NCBI GenBank assembly: GCA_048594725.1
Contig: JBMDXA010000214.1
Coordinates: 1-8,099 of the forward strand
Direction of reading: 5' to 3'
Source of the DNA: JAFDZV01 sp048594725
GTDB taxonomy: Bacteria > Bacteroidota > Ignavibacteria > OLB7
DNA: 8,099 bases
The notes beneath the pieces are model-generated. The model was not told where the DNA came from. It saw only the letters and a list, made by a program, of their open reading frames with translations, and searched no databases. Shown in pieces: positions 1 to 6,739 of the stretch. A program made the translations under genes and the position numbers. How positions within the stretch are numbered: position 1 is the stretch's first letter; each line of letters opens with the position of its first letter.

Positions 1-696
1 CTGCTGGTCGGCGCCGACGGCATCTTCTCGGTCTGCCGGAACATCCTCCTTCCCGATATCCGCCCGCAGGACGCCGGCTACGTGGCGTGGCGCGGGATAG
101 TGCCGGAGAGCGCTCTCTCGGAAAAGACGCTGATAGCGCTGGGCGAAAAACTGACACTCTACCAGGGATACAACATGCAGATGAGCTCCTGCATGATCCC
201 CGGCCCCGCAGGAGAGACCGGTCCGGGGGACCGGAGGATATCGTGGGTATGGTATGTGAACGTGCCGGAGGGGGATGCGCTCCGAGGGATCATGGCCGAT
301 GCCGGGGAGATCATCGTGCCGGCGGGCATGCTCCCGCCGGAGATCACCGCAAAACAGGGGGCGATGGCCTCGGCCCTGCTGCCGCCGGTCTTTCTGGAAT
401 TGTTCGAAAAGACGGCCGGGCCGCTCGTGCAGAGGATCGTCGATATCGCCGTCCCCTCCATGGCGTTCGGCAGGATAGCGCTGCTGGGGGATGCGGCTTT
501 CACGCTCCGCCCGCACACCGCCTCCGGCGCGGTAAAGGCGGCGGACGACGCCCTGGCGCTTGCAGGGGCGCTGCAAGCCAATGGGTTCAACGTGACCGCC
601 GCGCTGAAACAATGGGAGCGGGAACGCCTCAATCACGGCCGCCGGCTCCAGCTCTGGGGAAAGGCGCTCGGCAGCAAGGCATTCTCCGGCCGATGA
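1..696 (+). CDS. FAD-dependent aromatic monooxygenase, C-terminal part (2,6-dihydroxypyridine hydroxylase-like)
   Basis: The reading frame is open from the first base, so the N-terminus lies outside the window; 231 residues are visible. The GADG motif (visible residues 4-7) is the DG motif of class A flavoprotein monooxygenases, which touches FAD and NAD(P)H. GRIALLGDAAF (about 157-167) is the second FAD-binding GD motif, followed by PHTASG (171-176) and a helix rich in Ala and Asp. The middle segment, with GDRRISWVWYVNVPEGD, resembles the substrate domain of 2,6-dihydroxypyridine 3-monooxygenase-like enzymes. The family is usually about 380-400 residues, so roughly 150 N-terminal residues, including the Rossmann GxGxxG, are missing here. 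Such enzymes are cytoplasmic, use NAD(P)H and O2, and hydroxylate aromatic or N-heterocyclic rings. The true substrate cannot be read from this fragment. A GTG at 82 could be mistaken for a start, but the DG motif lies upstream of it in the same frame. The gene converges on the next one with a gap of only 17 bp. Confidence 0.85.
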   Translation: MLVGADGIFSVCRNILLPDIRPQDAGYVAWRGIVPESALSEKTLIALGEKLTLYQGYNMQMSSCMIPGPAGETGPGDRRISWVWYVNVPEGDALRGIMADAGEIIVPAGMLPPEITAKQGAMASALLPPVFLELFEKTAGPLVQRIVDIAVPSMAFGRIALLGDAAFTLRPHTASGAVKAADDALALAGALQANGFNVTAALKQWERERLNHGRRLQLWGKALGSKAFSGR

Positions 697-713
697 AGCA
701 TCCGGCCCCGGCT

Positions 714-3101
714 CTACTGCCGGAGCAGATATCGCGTGCAGGTGATATCCCCGGCTCTGAGCGCGACGATGTATGTTCCGGGAGGAATCGGCGAGAGATC
801 GACATCGATCCCGGTTCCCCCGGATAACACCTCCGCATCCAACGGGCAGGCCATCTCGCGCCCGAGAAGATCGTAGATGCGGAGCGTGGCCGCCGATGGA
901 CGCGGGAGCGTGAATGACAGGCGCACCGTGCCGGAGGCCGGGTTGGGCACCGGCTGGTGCAGCGCCGCAACCGGCCGGCTGTCATCATCCGTATCGTTCA
1001 CTCCCTGCGGGGTAGTGATGCTGTAGATCCCGTTCAACAGCGTTCCGGCCAGCAGGCGGCCGTTCGGCAACATGGTGATGGTGACCACATCCCTTGGCGG
1101 AAGACCGTCATCGGCCAACTGCCAGGAGAGACCCGCATCGGTAGAGAGATAGGGGCGGATTGCGGACCCTGTCTTGGAGAGCCCGTACATAAGGCCGGGG
1201 CGGGGAAAGAGGAGCCCGGTGACCCGCGCGTTGGCAAGCCCCTGGGTCATCGGCGTCCAGGTACCACCGTTATCGGTGGAACGCTTCGATAATCCTCCGT
1301 AGGGACCTTCGCCATACAGATAGCCCTGCGGGCCGGGAACGATCCTGCCGAGCTCGCCCGGCTTGTACAGAAGCTCCCATGTGATCCCCCCGTTGAGCGA
1401 ACGGAACAGAGGCAGGGGTGTGTTTGTATTGACGTTGAACAGTTCCTTGTAGGAGAACAATGTCCCGTCGGGCAGCTCCGATATCGGCTCCAGGATCGGC
1501 TCGGTTCCCTTCGACCAGGTCTCGCCGTAGTCGGTGGAGCGGTAGAGGATAGCGCTGCTCAGACCGGTCCGTATGAACACGAAGAAGTATCCGAAGGAGG
1601 TGATCTTCGGAACGGCCATATCCTTTATGTACCGGGCCGCCTGCCAGGTGGCGCCATTGGTGTTGGAGACCAGGAGCTGTTTCAGCGTATCCCCTTTCGA
1701 GGATATCGCGGCCATCACGCCGCTGGTGGCATTGAGCGCGAACTCCGTGATGCTGCTGTCGCCGTTGGCTGCCGTCCAGCTTCTTCCCTGATCGGTGGAC
1801 CGGGTCACCCAGTATCGATAGGTGCTCCGGTTGTTCCTGAGTTCAAGCCGGTAGTCGTACACATAGACGTTGGAAGCGTTGTCGATCCAGATCGGAGTGT
1901 TGATCCGCACGGGCGCTTCGCCGGCCGTGATGCTGTCCCTGATCTTCTGCCACGAGCGCCCCCCATCATCGGAGCGATGGAGCCTGGAGTACAACTGCGG
2001 GTAATTATCGTCCCGCGCATAGCCCCCGCTTCGCGAGATCGCATACAGCCGCCCCTGGTTGTCGGCGGTGATCCACTGTATGATGATGTTGTCCAGCCCC
2101 TCGTTCCTGACGGTCCAGGTGGCACCTTCATCGGTAGAGGATGACACATCATATCCCTGGTTGATCCAGATGGTGCCATCGGGCCCTATCGAATGCGCGC
2201 TCAGCAGACCGCCGACCATTTTTTTCCATGTGGCCCCCTGATCGGTGGAGCGGTACAGGCCGTTGCTGTCGGAAGTTTTCAGGCTGTGCCCATCCCTGTA
2301 TGCAAGCCAGGCTCCGCCCGGATGGACCGTCAGATCGCGCACCAGATCGAGCGTGCAGAGCGTATCCCATCCCTTTCCATCCCACTCCTTCAAAGGGGCC
2401 GGGGTGATGCGGAGATCATAGTTGGTGGCGATAACCAGCCGTCCGTCCGGAAGCCACAGATGAGCATGAGAATAGATATGCGAGCCTATCTGCGTCCAGG
2501 TCTCCAGACCATCGTCCGAACGGTAGACCGCCGCCAGCGTCTGGCAGTACCACGTTCCATCGGGCGCCTTGTAGAGATCGGAGGCATCGTACGGCAGCGG
2601 GCCGCCGAACGCGCTCCAGGTGATGCCGTCGTCGGTGGAACGCAACAGCTCCCTGGCGCCGGACCGCCCGATGATCTCCCCATCCGCAGTGGCGAAGAGC
2701 GCCGAAACGATCGTATCCCGCACCTTCGTCCAGCCGTCCACGCCGTTCGCCGAACGGTAGAATCCCGGCTCCCTGTGACCGTTGTACTCGGAGCCGACCA
2801 TAAGTGCTCCCCCTGGCGTTCTCCACAACCTGTTGATGCTCTGGTTCGGCCAGATTTTCATCCAGCGCCCCTGCGCGGGAAGGTAGCGATAAAGAGCGTC
2901 GCCGATGGCCGCCACCGGAACGCCCGTGGTATCGAACACGAAGCCGTTCACCACGGACCCTCCCTCCAGCCCCTGATTGCTCGGCACCCAGGTGGTCTGG
3001 GCATGCCCCGGCAGGAGAATGAAGATCATCAGCAGAAGGGCCGGTACGAAGGGAGCGGCTACTGATCGGCGCCGGTTGCGTATAGTAACGTTGCGGAACA
3101 T
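714..3101 (-). CDS. Secreted Asp-box (BNR) repeat beta-propeller protein with T9SS C-terminal sorting domain
   Basis: A 795-residue protein. Residues 1-34 form a Sec signal peptide: an Arg-rich n-region (NRRR), the hydrophobic stretch APFVPALLLMIFILL, and probable cleavage after GHA. About twelve Asp-box motifs (S-x-D-x-G-x-x-W type) follow at roughly residues 116, 154, 194, 284, 321, 376, 434, 478, 521, 567, 607 and 652, some degenerate (for example VSNTNGATW). Each marks a beta-hairpin of a propeller blade, so one or two multi-bladed propellers are expected. Residues from about 712 form a T9SS type A sorting domain: PVPNPASG, RIYDLLGREM, PPGTYIVAL and a basic tail ending RYLLRQ. The protein should therefore cross the outer membrane by type IX secretion and be released or attached to the surface. 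Automatic annotation may say 'exo-sialidase', but I see no FRIP-type motif, so enzymatic activity is doubtful. Plausible roles are glycan or protein binding. The start was chosen because it gives a compact signal peptide; no clear ribosome binding site precedes it. Confidence 0.9.
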   Translation of the reverse strand: MFRNVTIRNRRRSVAAPFVPALLLMIFILLPGHAQTTWVPSNQGLEGGSVVNGFVFDTTGVPVAAIGDALYRYLPAQGRWMKIWPNQSINRLWRTPGGALMVGSEYNGHREPGFYRSANGVDGWTKVRDTIVSALFATADGEIIGRSGARELLRSTDDGITWSAFGGPLPYDASDLYKAPDGTWYCQTLAAVYRSDDGLETWTQIGSHIYSHAHLWLPDGRLVIATNYDLRITPAPLKEWDGKGWDTLCTLDLVRDLTVHPGGAWLAYRDGHSLKTSDSNGLYRSTDQGATWKKMVGGLLSAHSIGPDGTIWINQGYDVSSSTDEGATWTVRNEGLDNIIIQWITADNQGRLYAISRSGGYARDDNYPQLYSRLHRSDDGGRSWQKIRDSITAGEAPVRINTPIWIDNASNVYVYDYRLELRNNRSTYRYWVTRSTDQGRSWTAANGDSSITEFALNATSGVMAAISSKGDTLKQLLVSNTNGATWQAARYIKDMAVPKITSFGYFFVFIRTGLSSAILYRSTDYGETWSKGTEPILEPISELPDGTLFSYKELFNVNTNTPLPLFRSLNGGITWELLYKPGELGRIVPGPQGYLYGEGPYGGLSKRSTDNGGTWTPMTQGLANARVTGLLFPRPGLMYGLSKTGSAIRPYLSTDAGLSWQLADDGLPPRDVVTITMLPNGRLLAGTLLNGIYSITTPQGVNDTDDDSRPVAALHQPVPNPASGTVRLSFTLPRPSAATLRIYDLLGREMACPLDAEVLSGGTGIDVDLSPIPPGTYIVALRAGDITCTRYLLRQ

Positions 3102-3280
3102 TGAGCGATGTATAAGTTATGCGACCGGATGCGTGAGCGAGCGCATCAACGCAAGGATTGGATGCCGGAGACAAGAGGGAGATGATACGGATTCGTTTCC
3201 TCCTCCTCAAGGTACTCCGGTACTTGTCATCGCCAATCAGCTTTTCCGCATACAACCGAACACGGCATCCCCGATCAACG
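3102..3280. promoter_or_regulatory. Divergent intergenic region between the propeller gene and the beta-lactamase gene
   Basis: This 179-bp spacer must hold the promoters of both divergent genes. No convincing -35/-10 pair is visible on either strand. The best plus-strand candidate is TTGTCA (3224-3229) with CATACA (3249-3254), but the 19-bp spacing is long. An inverted repeat, GATGCG (3128-3133) and CGCATC (3142-3147) with an 8-base loop, lies 27-46 bp upstream of the minus-strand start and could be an operator or part of the leader. In-frame TTG (3158) and ATG (3182) codons extend the beta-lactamase frame upstream, but they would place about 40 or more residues before the lipoprotein signal and are unlikely starts. 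Confidence 0.4.
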
Positions 3281-4225
3281 ATGATCTCTTTTCGCATGCG
3301 ATTCTCCCTGACGCTTTTCATGCTCCTGCTGGCCGCCGGCTGTACCGGCGGCAACGAACCGGGCTCGCGCCAGTCGGTTCCGGGAGCCCCCCACGATACC
3401 GCATCGGCCGATACGGTATCGGCCGATAGCGCCGCGGGTGCCCGGAGCGACAGCACCCCGGCGGCAGGCAACGCCGGTATGTCCCGCACGGTGCTCCGTC
3501 CGGACTTTCAGAAATTTTTCGCCGCGCAGAACGCCGAGGGATGTTTTGTTCTCTATAATCTCAATGCCGACAGTTCCATACGGTATAATCCGGAGCGATG
3601 CGCCGAGGGATTTCTTCCCGCCTCCACATTCAAGATATTCAACTCGCTGGTGGCCCTGGAAACCGGCGTGATGGCCGATGAGAATGTGGTGGTCAAATGG
3701 GATGGCGTGGATCGCGGCTCCAAGGAGTGGAATCAGGATCAGACGATGCGCACCGCATTCCAGCGCTCGGCGGTCTGGTTCTACCAGGAGATAGCCCGGC
3801 GGGTGGGGGAAAAAAGGATGAAATATTATCTGGAGCGCGAGCGATACGGCAACAGGAATATGGGCGGGGAATTGGATAAATTCTGGCTGAGCGGCGATCT
3901 GCGGATCTCCCCGGATCAGCAGGTGGAATTTCTGACACGGCTGTACAAGGGAGAACTCGGTTTTTCGGAGCGCTCGATGAATATCGTCAAGGATATCATG
4001 ACGATGGAGAGCACACCCGGCTATACGCTCCGGGGGAAAACCGGCTGGGCCATACCCGGCGGCGACAGCAATATCGTCTGGATAGTGGGATATCTGGAGC
4101 GCGACCGTAACGCCCATATCTTTGCGCTGAACCTTCTGGGGCGGGGCAGGAAGTATCCTGTGCGGGAAGCTCGCATGGCGATCCTGAAAGATATTTTAGG
4201 TGAACTCGCCCTGATCCGCGAATAA
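3281..4225 (+). CDS. Class D (OXA-type) beta-lactamase, predicted lipoprotein
   Basis: A 314-residue serine beta-lactamase that opens the beta-lactam ring through an acyl-enzyme. All class D signatures are present in order: STFK (residues 115-118, nucleophile Ser115 and the Lys normally carboxylated) within FLPASTFKIFNSLVALETG; SAV (163-165); YGN (189-191); FWLSGDLRIS (about 202-211); and KTG (253-255), followed by Trp. The C-terminal VWIVGYLERD and FALNLL strands match the family. The N-terminus has a lipoprotein signal, with hydrophobic LTLFMLLLAAG and lipobox Cys21. A linker of about 50 residues rich in Ala, Ser, Asp and Gly joins it to the catalytic domain, making the protein longer than the usual 250-280. 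Start ATG 3281 gives a 20-residue signal; ATG 3296 is also possible. The residues after Cys (TGGNEP) do not look like a surface-export signal, so a periplasm-facing membrane anchor is likely. No mobile element or regulator (blaR/blaI type) is adjacent, suggesting an intrinsic chromosomal gene. Class D membership is firm; the substrate range is unknown. Confidence 0.93.
   Translation: MISFRMRFSLTLFMLLLAAGCTGGNEPGSRQSVPGAPHDTASADTVSADSAAGARSDSTPAAGNAGMSRTVLRPDFQKFFAAQNAEGCFVLYNLNADSSIRYNPERCAEGFLPASTFKIFNSLVALETGVMADENVVVKWDGVDRGSKEWNQDQTMRTAFQRSAVWFYQEIARRVGEKRMKYYLERERYGNRNMGGELDKFWLSGDLRISPDQQVEFLTRLYKGELGFSERSMNIVKDIMTMESTPGYTLRGKTGWAIPGGDSNIVWIVGYLERDRNAHIFALNLLGRGRKYPVREARMAILKDILGELALIRE
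3398..3427. repeat. Two-copy 15-bp tandem repeat in the beta-lactamase linker
   Basis: Copies at 3398-3412 and 3413-3427 differ at two positions, and each ends in the palindrome ATCGGCCGAT. The period is exactly five codons, encoding TASAD then TVSAD in the flexible linker behind the lipobox cysteine. The arms gataccg (3395-3401) and cggtatc (3414-3420) could also pair. It probably arose by slippage within a low-complexity tether; no separate function is evident. Confidence 0.7.
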
Positions 4226-4480
4226 CCACGGATCGTGGTGGGCGCCGATGATGGATCAATGATTGCTCACTCGTCAAGAACCAAATCTTCGCGAATGATG
4301 GGAGCGAAGTGCGGATGAGCCGAACATAATCTCCGGGCTCATGGCCCCCAGAGCCAGAACCTATCGGTGTTGCCTATCGCTAGGCAGATCCCGGAGCGGC
4401 CGGTTTTTCTGCCGTCTGCACGCCCGGTGCAGCGGAAACCGGACTTCTTCTTCAATCCAATATCGTCAATCGGAAATCCC
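4226..4480. other. 255-bp intergenic spacer with several inverted repeats
   Basis: No gene is supported here. Reading frames that enter it are upstream extensions of the next gene or shadows. Four dyads are visible: accacg/cgtggt overlapping the beta-lactamase stop codon (4225-4239, loop of 3); atgagcc/ggctcat (4315-4342); tgccta/taggca (4371-4386, loop of 4); and a large interrupted hairpin at 4400-4442. The hexamer CATAAT (4325-4330) resembles a -10 box, but no matching -35 is found. The region must contain the end of the beta-lactamase transcript and the promoter and leader of the downstream gene. Confidence 0.5.
4400..4442 (+). promoter_or_regulatory. Large interrupted hairpin in the leader of the helical-protein gene
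   Basis: Arms CCGGTTT (4400-4406) and AAACCGG (4436-4442) enclose CCG/CGG and the tight stem CTGCAC (4416-4421)/GTGCAG (4427-4432) with a five-base loop. Sixteen base pairs form in total, with a 5-nt bulge and a 1-nt bulge on the left arm only. It is followed by acttcttcttc, which is pyrimidine-rich but not a true U-tract, and ends 38 bp before ATG 4481. It could be a terminator for the upstream gene, an attenuator, or a leader structure. Confidence 0.4.
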
Positions 4481-5023
4481 ATGTCTGACCGTTTCGATGA
4501 TCTTCTGGGCCAGAGCAACGAGGCTATCCAGGCGATGGTGGCCTCGGCTACGCGGATCGCCGAATCGGCAAACCGGATCGGCACCTCGCTGGCGCGGCGG
4601 ACCGAGGAGGTGTCGCGCGCGCAGGGCCTTCAGGAAGCGGAACGCTACGGCGAGCTTGTCAGAATCGCCGATCGCACCGCCGACGACTTCAACCAGTTGA
4701 CCGGCCTGCTCTACCGCGAGGGGGAGCGTCTCACCTTCAGCGTGGCCCGCTGCGTGGACGCGCTGCTCCGTGCACGCGCGGTGCAGGAGGGGGAAGAACA
4801 GGAGGAGATCATCCGCAACGGCATGCACGAGCTGGTGCCGATAGGAGAACTGTTCGCCGAACTGGCGATGAAGCTGGGACAGATCCAGGAGATGCTCTCC
4901 GATATCACCCCCTTCTCCGAGCTTCAGGCCGGAGCGCAGCAGCATGCCGCGGAGGTGATAGAGCATGAGCGCGGGCAGATCCGCGCCGCCGCCGAGATGA
5001 TTATCGCGGCCTGCGGGGGATGA
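4481..5023 (+). CDS. Helical, coiled-coil-rich cytoplasmic protein of unknown function
   Basis: I do not recognise this 180-residue protein. It has no signal peptide and no membrane segment. Almost the whole chain is predicted helical by eye, with Ala, Glu, Gln and Arg dominating. Residues about 8-65 carry heptad-like spacing of Leu, Ile, Val and Ala, and 85-140 contain a second amphipathic stretch (LLRARAVQEGEEQEEIIRNG, then LFAELAMKLGQIQEML). A Pro at 144 breaks a final helix that ends in ACGG. The single Cys91 and the near-terminal Cys178 are not arranged as a metal site. The texture is reminiscent of methyl-accepting-type helical bundles or phasin-like proteins, but no diagnostic motif supports either. 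Start ATG 4481 was chosen because the upstream in-frame extension is Pro- and Phe-rich and unlike the body; a weak GGAAA lies just before it. Codon use matches the neighbours, so it is probably a real gene. It stands alone between a structured spacer and gatA. Confidence 0.72.
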   Translation: MSDRFDDLLGQSNEAIQAMVASATRIAESANRIGTSLARRTEEVSRAQGLQEAERYGELVRIADRTADDFNQLTGLLYREGERLTFSVARCVDALLRARAVQEGEEQEEIIRNGMHELVPIGELFAELAMKLGQIQEMLSDITPFSELQAGAQQHAAEVIEHERGQIRAAAEMIIAACGG

Positions 5024-5034
5024 TCCCGTCGCAA

Positions 5035-5059
5035 CTGCCGGCCCCGGCATCTCCGGCAG
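5035..5059 (+). terminator. Possible transcription terminator hairpin after the helical-protein gene
   Basis: Perfect 7-bp arms CTGCCGG (5035-5041) and CCGGCAG (5053-5059) enclose an 11-base loop and begin 11 bp after the stop codon. No run of T follows, so intrinsic termination is uncertain. Confidence 0.3.
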
Positions 5060-5198
5060 GTCCCTCCGGTTCCATCATCTCCCCTGCGCGGGCATCCCCA
5101 ATTCCCTTCCGCTTCTTAACTTGGCGGCCTTTGATAACAAGCGGACACCCGGAGCCGGGGCCTACCGGCCGCACGGCTCGCATAACCCAGAACGTCTC

Positions 5199-6632
5199 AT
5201 GGCAGAAACATATACATCGTTCCGCCGCCGCCTTGATGCGGGGGAAACCACCTGCGCCGCAACGGTTGCCGAAGCATTGCAGGAAATCGAAGCCGGAAAG
5301 GAACTGAACGCCTTCCTGGCGGTCTTCAACGAGAAGGCCACTGCGCGTGCAGCCGAGATCGACCGGCAGATAGCCGAGGGAACGGCCGGGCCGCTTGCCG
5401 GCATGACCGTGGCGGTGAAGGATAATATCGCCGTGCGCGATGCCCAGCTTACCTGCGGCTCGAAGATCCTTACCGGCTTCACCTCGCTCTACTCCTCCAC
5501 CGCCGTGGAGCGCCTGGAGGCGGCCGGCGCGATCATCCTGGGAAAGACCAACATGGACGAGTTCGCGATGGGCTCCTCCAACGAGACGTCCTACTTCGGC
5601 CCGGCGTATCATCCGGCCGACCGCTCGCGGGTTCCCGGCGGTTCCTCCGGCGGCTCCGGGGTTGCCGTCGCGGCCGGTATGTGCCATACTTCGCTCGGCT
5701 CGGAAACCGGCGGCTCGGTGCGCCAGCCGGCGGCGTTTCTCGGTCTGGTGGGGGTGAAACCGACCTACGGCCGGGTGAGCCGCTACGGGCTGGTGGCGTT
5801 CGCCTCCTCGCTGGACCAGATAAGCCCGTTCGCACGCTCGGTAGAGGATGCGGCGCTCATTCTGGAGACCATCGCCGGACATGACAGCAACGATTCCACC
5901 TCGAGCCCGGAGACGGTGGCGGACTATCGCAGCGCGCTGGAAGGGGCCGATGTGCGCGGGATGCGGATCGGGGTGCCGAAGGAGTATTTCATCGATGGCA
6001 TGCATTCGTCGGTGACCGGCTCGATAGCCGATCTGCGCGCGCGGCTTACCGAAGCCGGAGCGGAGATCGTGGAGATATCGCTGCCGCACACCGAGTATAC
6101 CATCCCCTGCTATTACGTCATCGCCACGGCGGAGGCAAGCTCCAATCTCGCCCGCTTCGATGGCGCCCGCTACGGCTATCGCTCGCCGAACGCGGTGACA
6201 GTGGACGAGATGTACGAGATGAGCCGTTCGGAGGGCTTCGGCGCCGAAGTGAAGCGCCGCATCATGCTCGGCACGTTCGTCCTCTCCAGCGGCTATTACG
6301 ACGCCTATTACCGCAAGGCGCAGCAGGTGCGCAGGCTGATCTATCAGGATTTCGACGCGGCGTTCGCCGATGTGGATCTTATCCTTACCCCCACAACGCC
6401 CACACCGGCGTTCAAGCTCGGGGAGAAGACGGCCGATCCCATCAGCATGTACCTGAGCGATATCTTCACGGCGGCGGTGAACCTGGCCGGAGTGCCGGCA
6501 ATCTCCATCCCCTCCGGACGCGATCCCGAGACCGGCCTGCCGGTGGGAGTGCAGTTCATCGCCCGGCACTTCGACGAGAAGAGGATGTTCCAGGCCGCCG
6601 CCTGGTGCGAGCGCGCCCTGGCCGGCGCATAA
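5199..6632 (+). CDS. gatA: Asp-tRNA(Asn)/Glu-tRNA(Gln) amidotransferase subunit A
   Basis: A 477-residue amidase-signature enzyme, the normal length for GatA. It releases ammonia from glutamine, which the GatB subunit uses to amidate Glu-tRNA(Gln), and Asp-tRNA(Asn) in some species; GatC completes the cytoplasmic GatCAB complex. The Ser-cisSer-Lys catalytic triad is intact: Lys74 in VAVKDN, Ser149 in PGGSSGGSG, and nucleophile Ser173 in ETGGSVRQPAAF. These sit 5 residues earlier than Lys79, Ser154 and Ser178 of the well-studied Staphylococcus aureus enzyme. The GatA-typical KTNMDEFAMGSSNE (116-129), GVKPTYGRVSRYGLVAFASS and GYYDAYYRKAQQVR segments are also present. ATG 5199 gives the standard N-terminus; extending upstream would add about 26 residues of non-conserved sequence. 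gatB and gatC are not in the window, so the subunits appear unlinked. Presence of gatA implies that this organism makes Gln-tRNA(Gln), Asn-tRNA(Asn), or both, by the indirect route. The 175-bp upstream spacer suggests its own promoter, though none is obvious. Confidence 0.97.
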   Translation: MAETYTSFRRRLDAGETTCAATVAEALQEIEAGKELNAFLAVFNEKATARAAEIDRQIAEGTAGPLAGMTVAVKDNIAVRDAQLTCGSKILTGFTSLYSSTAVERLEAAGAIILGKTNMDEFAMGSSNETSYFGPAYHPADRSRVPGGSSGGSGVAVAAGMCHTSLGSETGGSVRQPAAFLGLVGVKPTYGRVSRYGLVAFASSLDQISPFARSVEDAALILETIAGHDSNDSTSSPETVADYRSALEGADVRGMRIGVPKEYFIDGMHSSVTGSIADLRARLTEAGAEIVEISLPHTEYTIPCYYVIATAEASSNLARFDGARYGYRSPNAVTVDEMYEMSRSEGFGAEVKRRIMLGTFVLSSGYYDAYYRKAQQVRRLIYQDFDAAFADVDLILTPTTPTPAFKLGEKTADPISMYLSDIFTAAVNLAGVPAISIPSGRDPETGLPVGVQFIARHFDEKRMFQAAAWCERALAGA

Positions 6633-6648
6633 CCTGTTTCCCCGTGCT

Positions 6649-6679
6649 GCCGGAGCGTGGCCTTCTGCTGCGCTCCGGC
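6649..6679 (+). terminator. Strong hairpin downstream of gatA, probable terminator
   Basis: Perfect 9-bp GC-rich arms GCCGGAGCG (6649-6657) and CGCTCCGGC (6671-6679) with a 13-base loop start 17 bp after the gatA stop. No T-run follows, so it may act with Rho, as an RNA-stabilising 3' end, or as a terminator of the U-less kind. It separates gatA from tlpA. Confidence 0.5.
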
Positions 6680-6739
6680 GGATCACGGCCGGCGCTCATC
6701 GCTCCTCCATGACACCCCCTGAACCTATCCGGAAAGCCC

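Noticed and set aside
2193..3065. 290-codon plus-strand frame opposite the propeller gene
   Set aside because: It is Arg/Pro-rich and lacks motifs. The opposite strand has a signal peptide, repeated Asp-boxes and a sorting domain, so the minus-strand gene is the real one.
3224..3254. Sigma-70-like promoter TTGTCA/CATACA before the beta-lactamase
   Set aside because: The 19-bp spacing and imperfect -10, together with the different promoter consensus of many FCB bacteria, make it too weak to call as a feature.
3158..3280. N-terminal extension of the beta-lactamase from TTG 3158 or ATG 3182
   Set aside because: These starts would bury the lipoprotein signal some 35-40 residues inside the protein. 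ATG 3281 or 3296 gives a normal signal length.
2416..3489. 357-codon minus-strand frame spanning the divergent promoter region and the 5' part of the beta-lactamase gene
   Set aside because: It overlaps two well-supported genes in other frames and its sequence is low-complexity shadow.
4367..4480. Upstream extension of the helical protein by 38 residues
   Set aside because: The extension is Pro/Phe/Arg-rich, overlaps the hairpin cluster and is unlike the helical body. ATG 4481 is the better start.
5001..6686. Long open frame of 561 codons on the minus strand, antisense to gatA
   Set aside because: Its composition is Arg-, His- and Gly-rich with no recognisable domain, and it lies entirely opposite a highly conserved gene. 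Long antisense frames are common opposite GC-rich genes.
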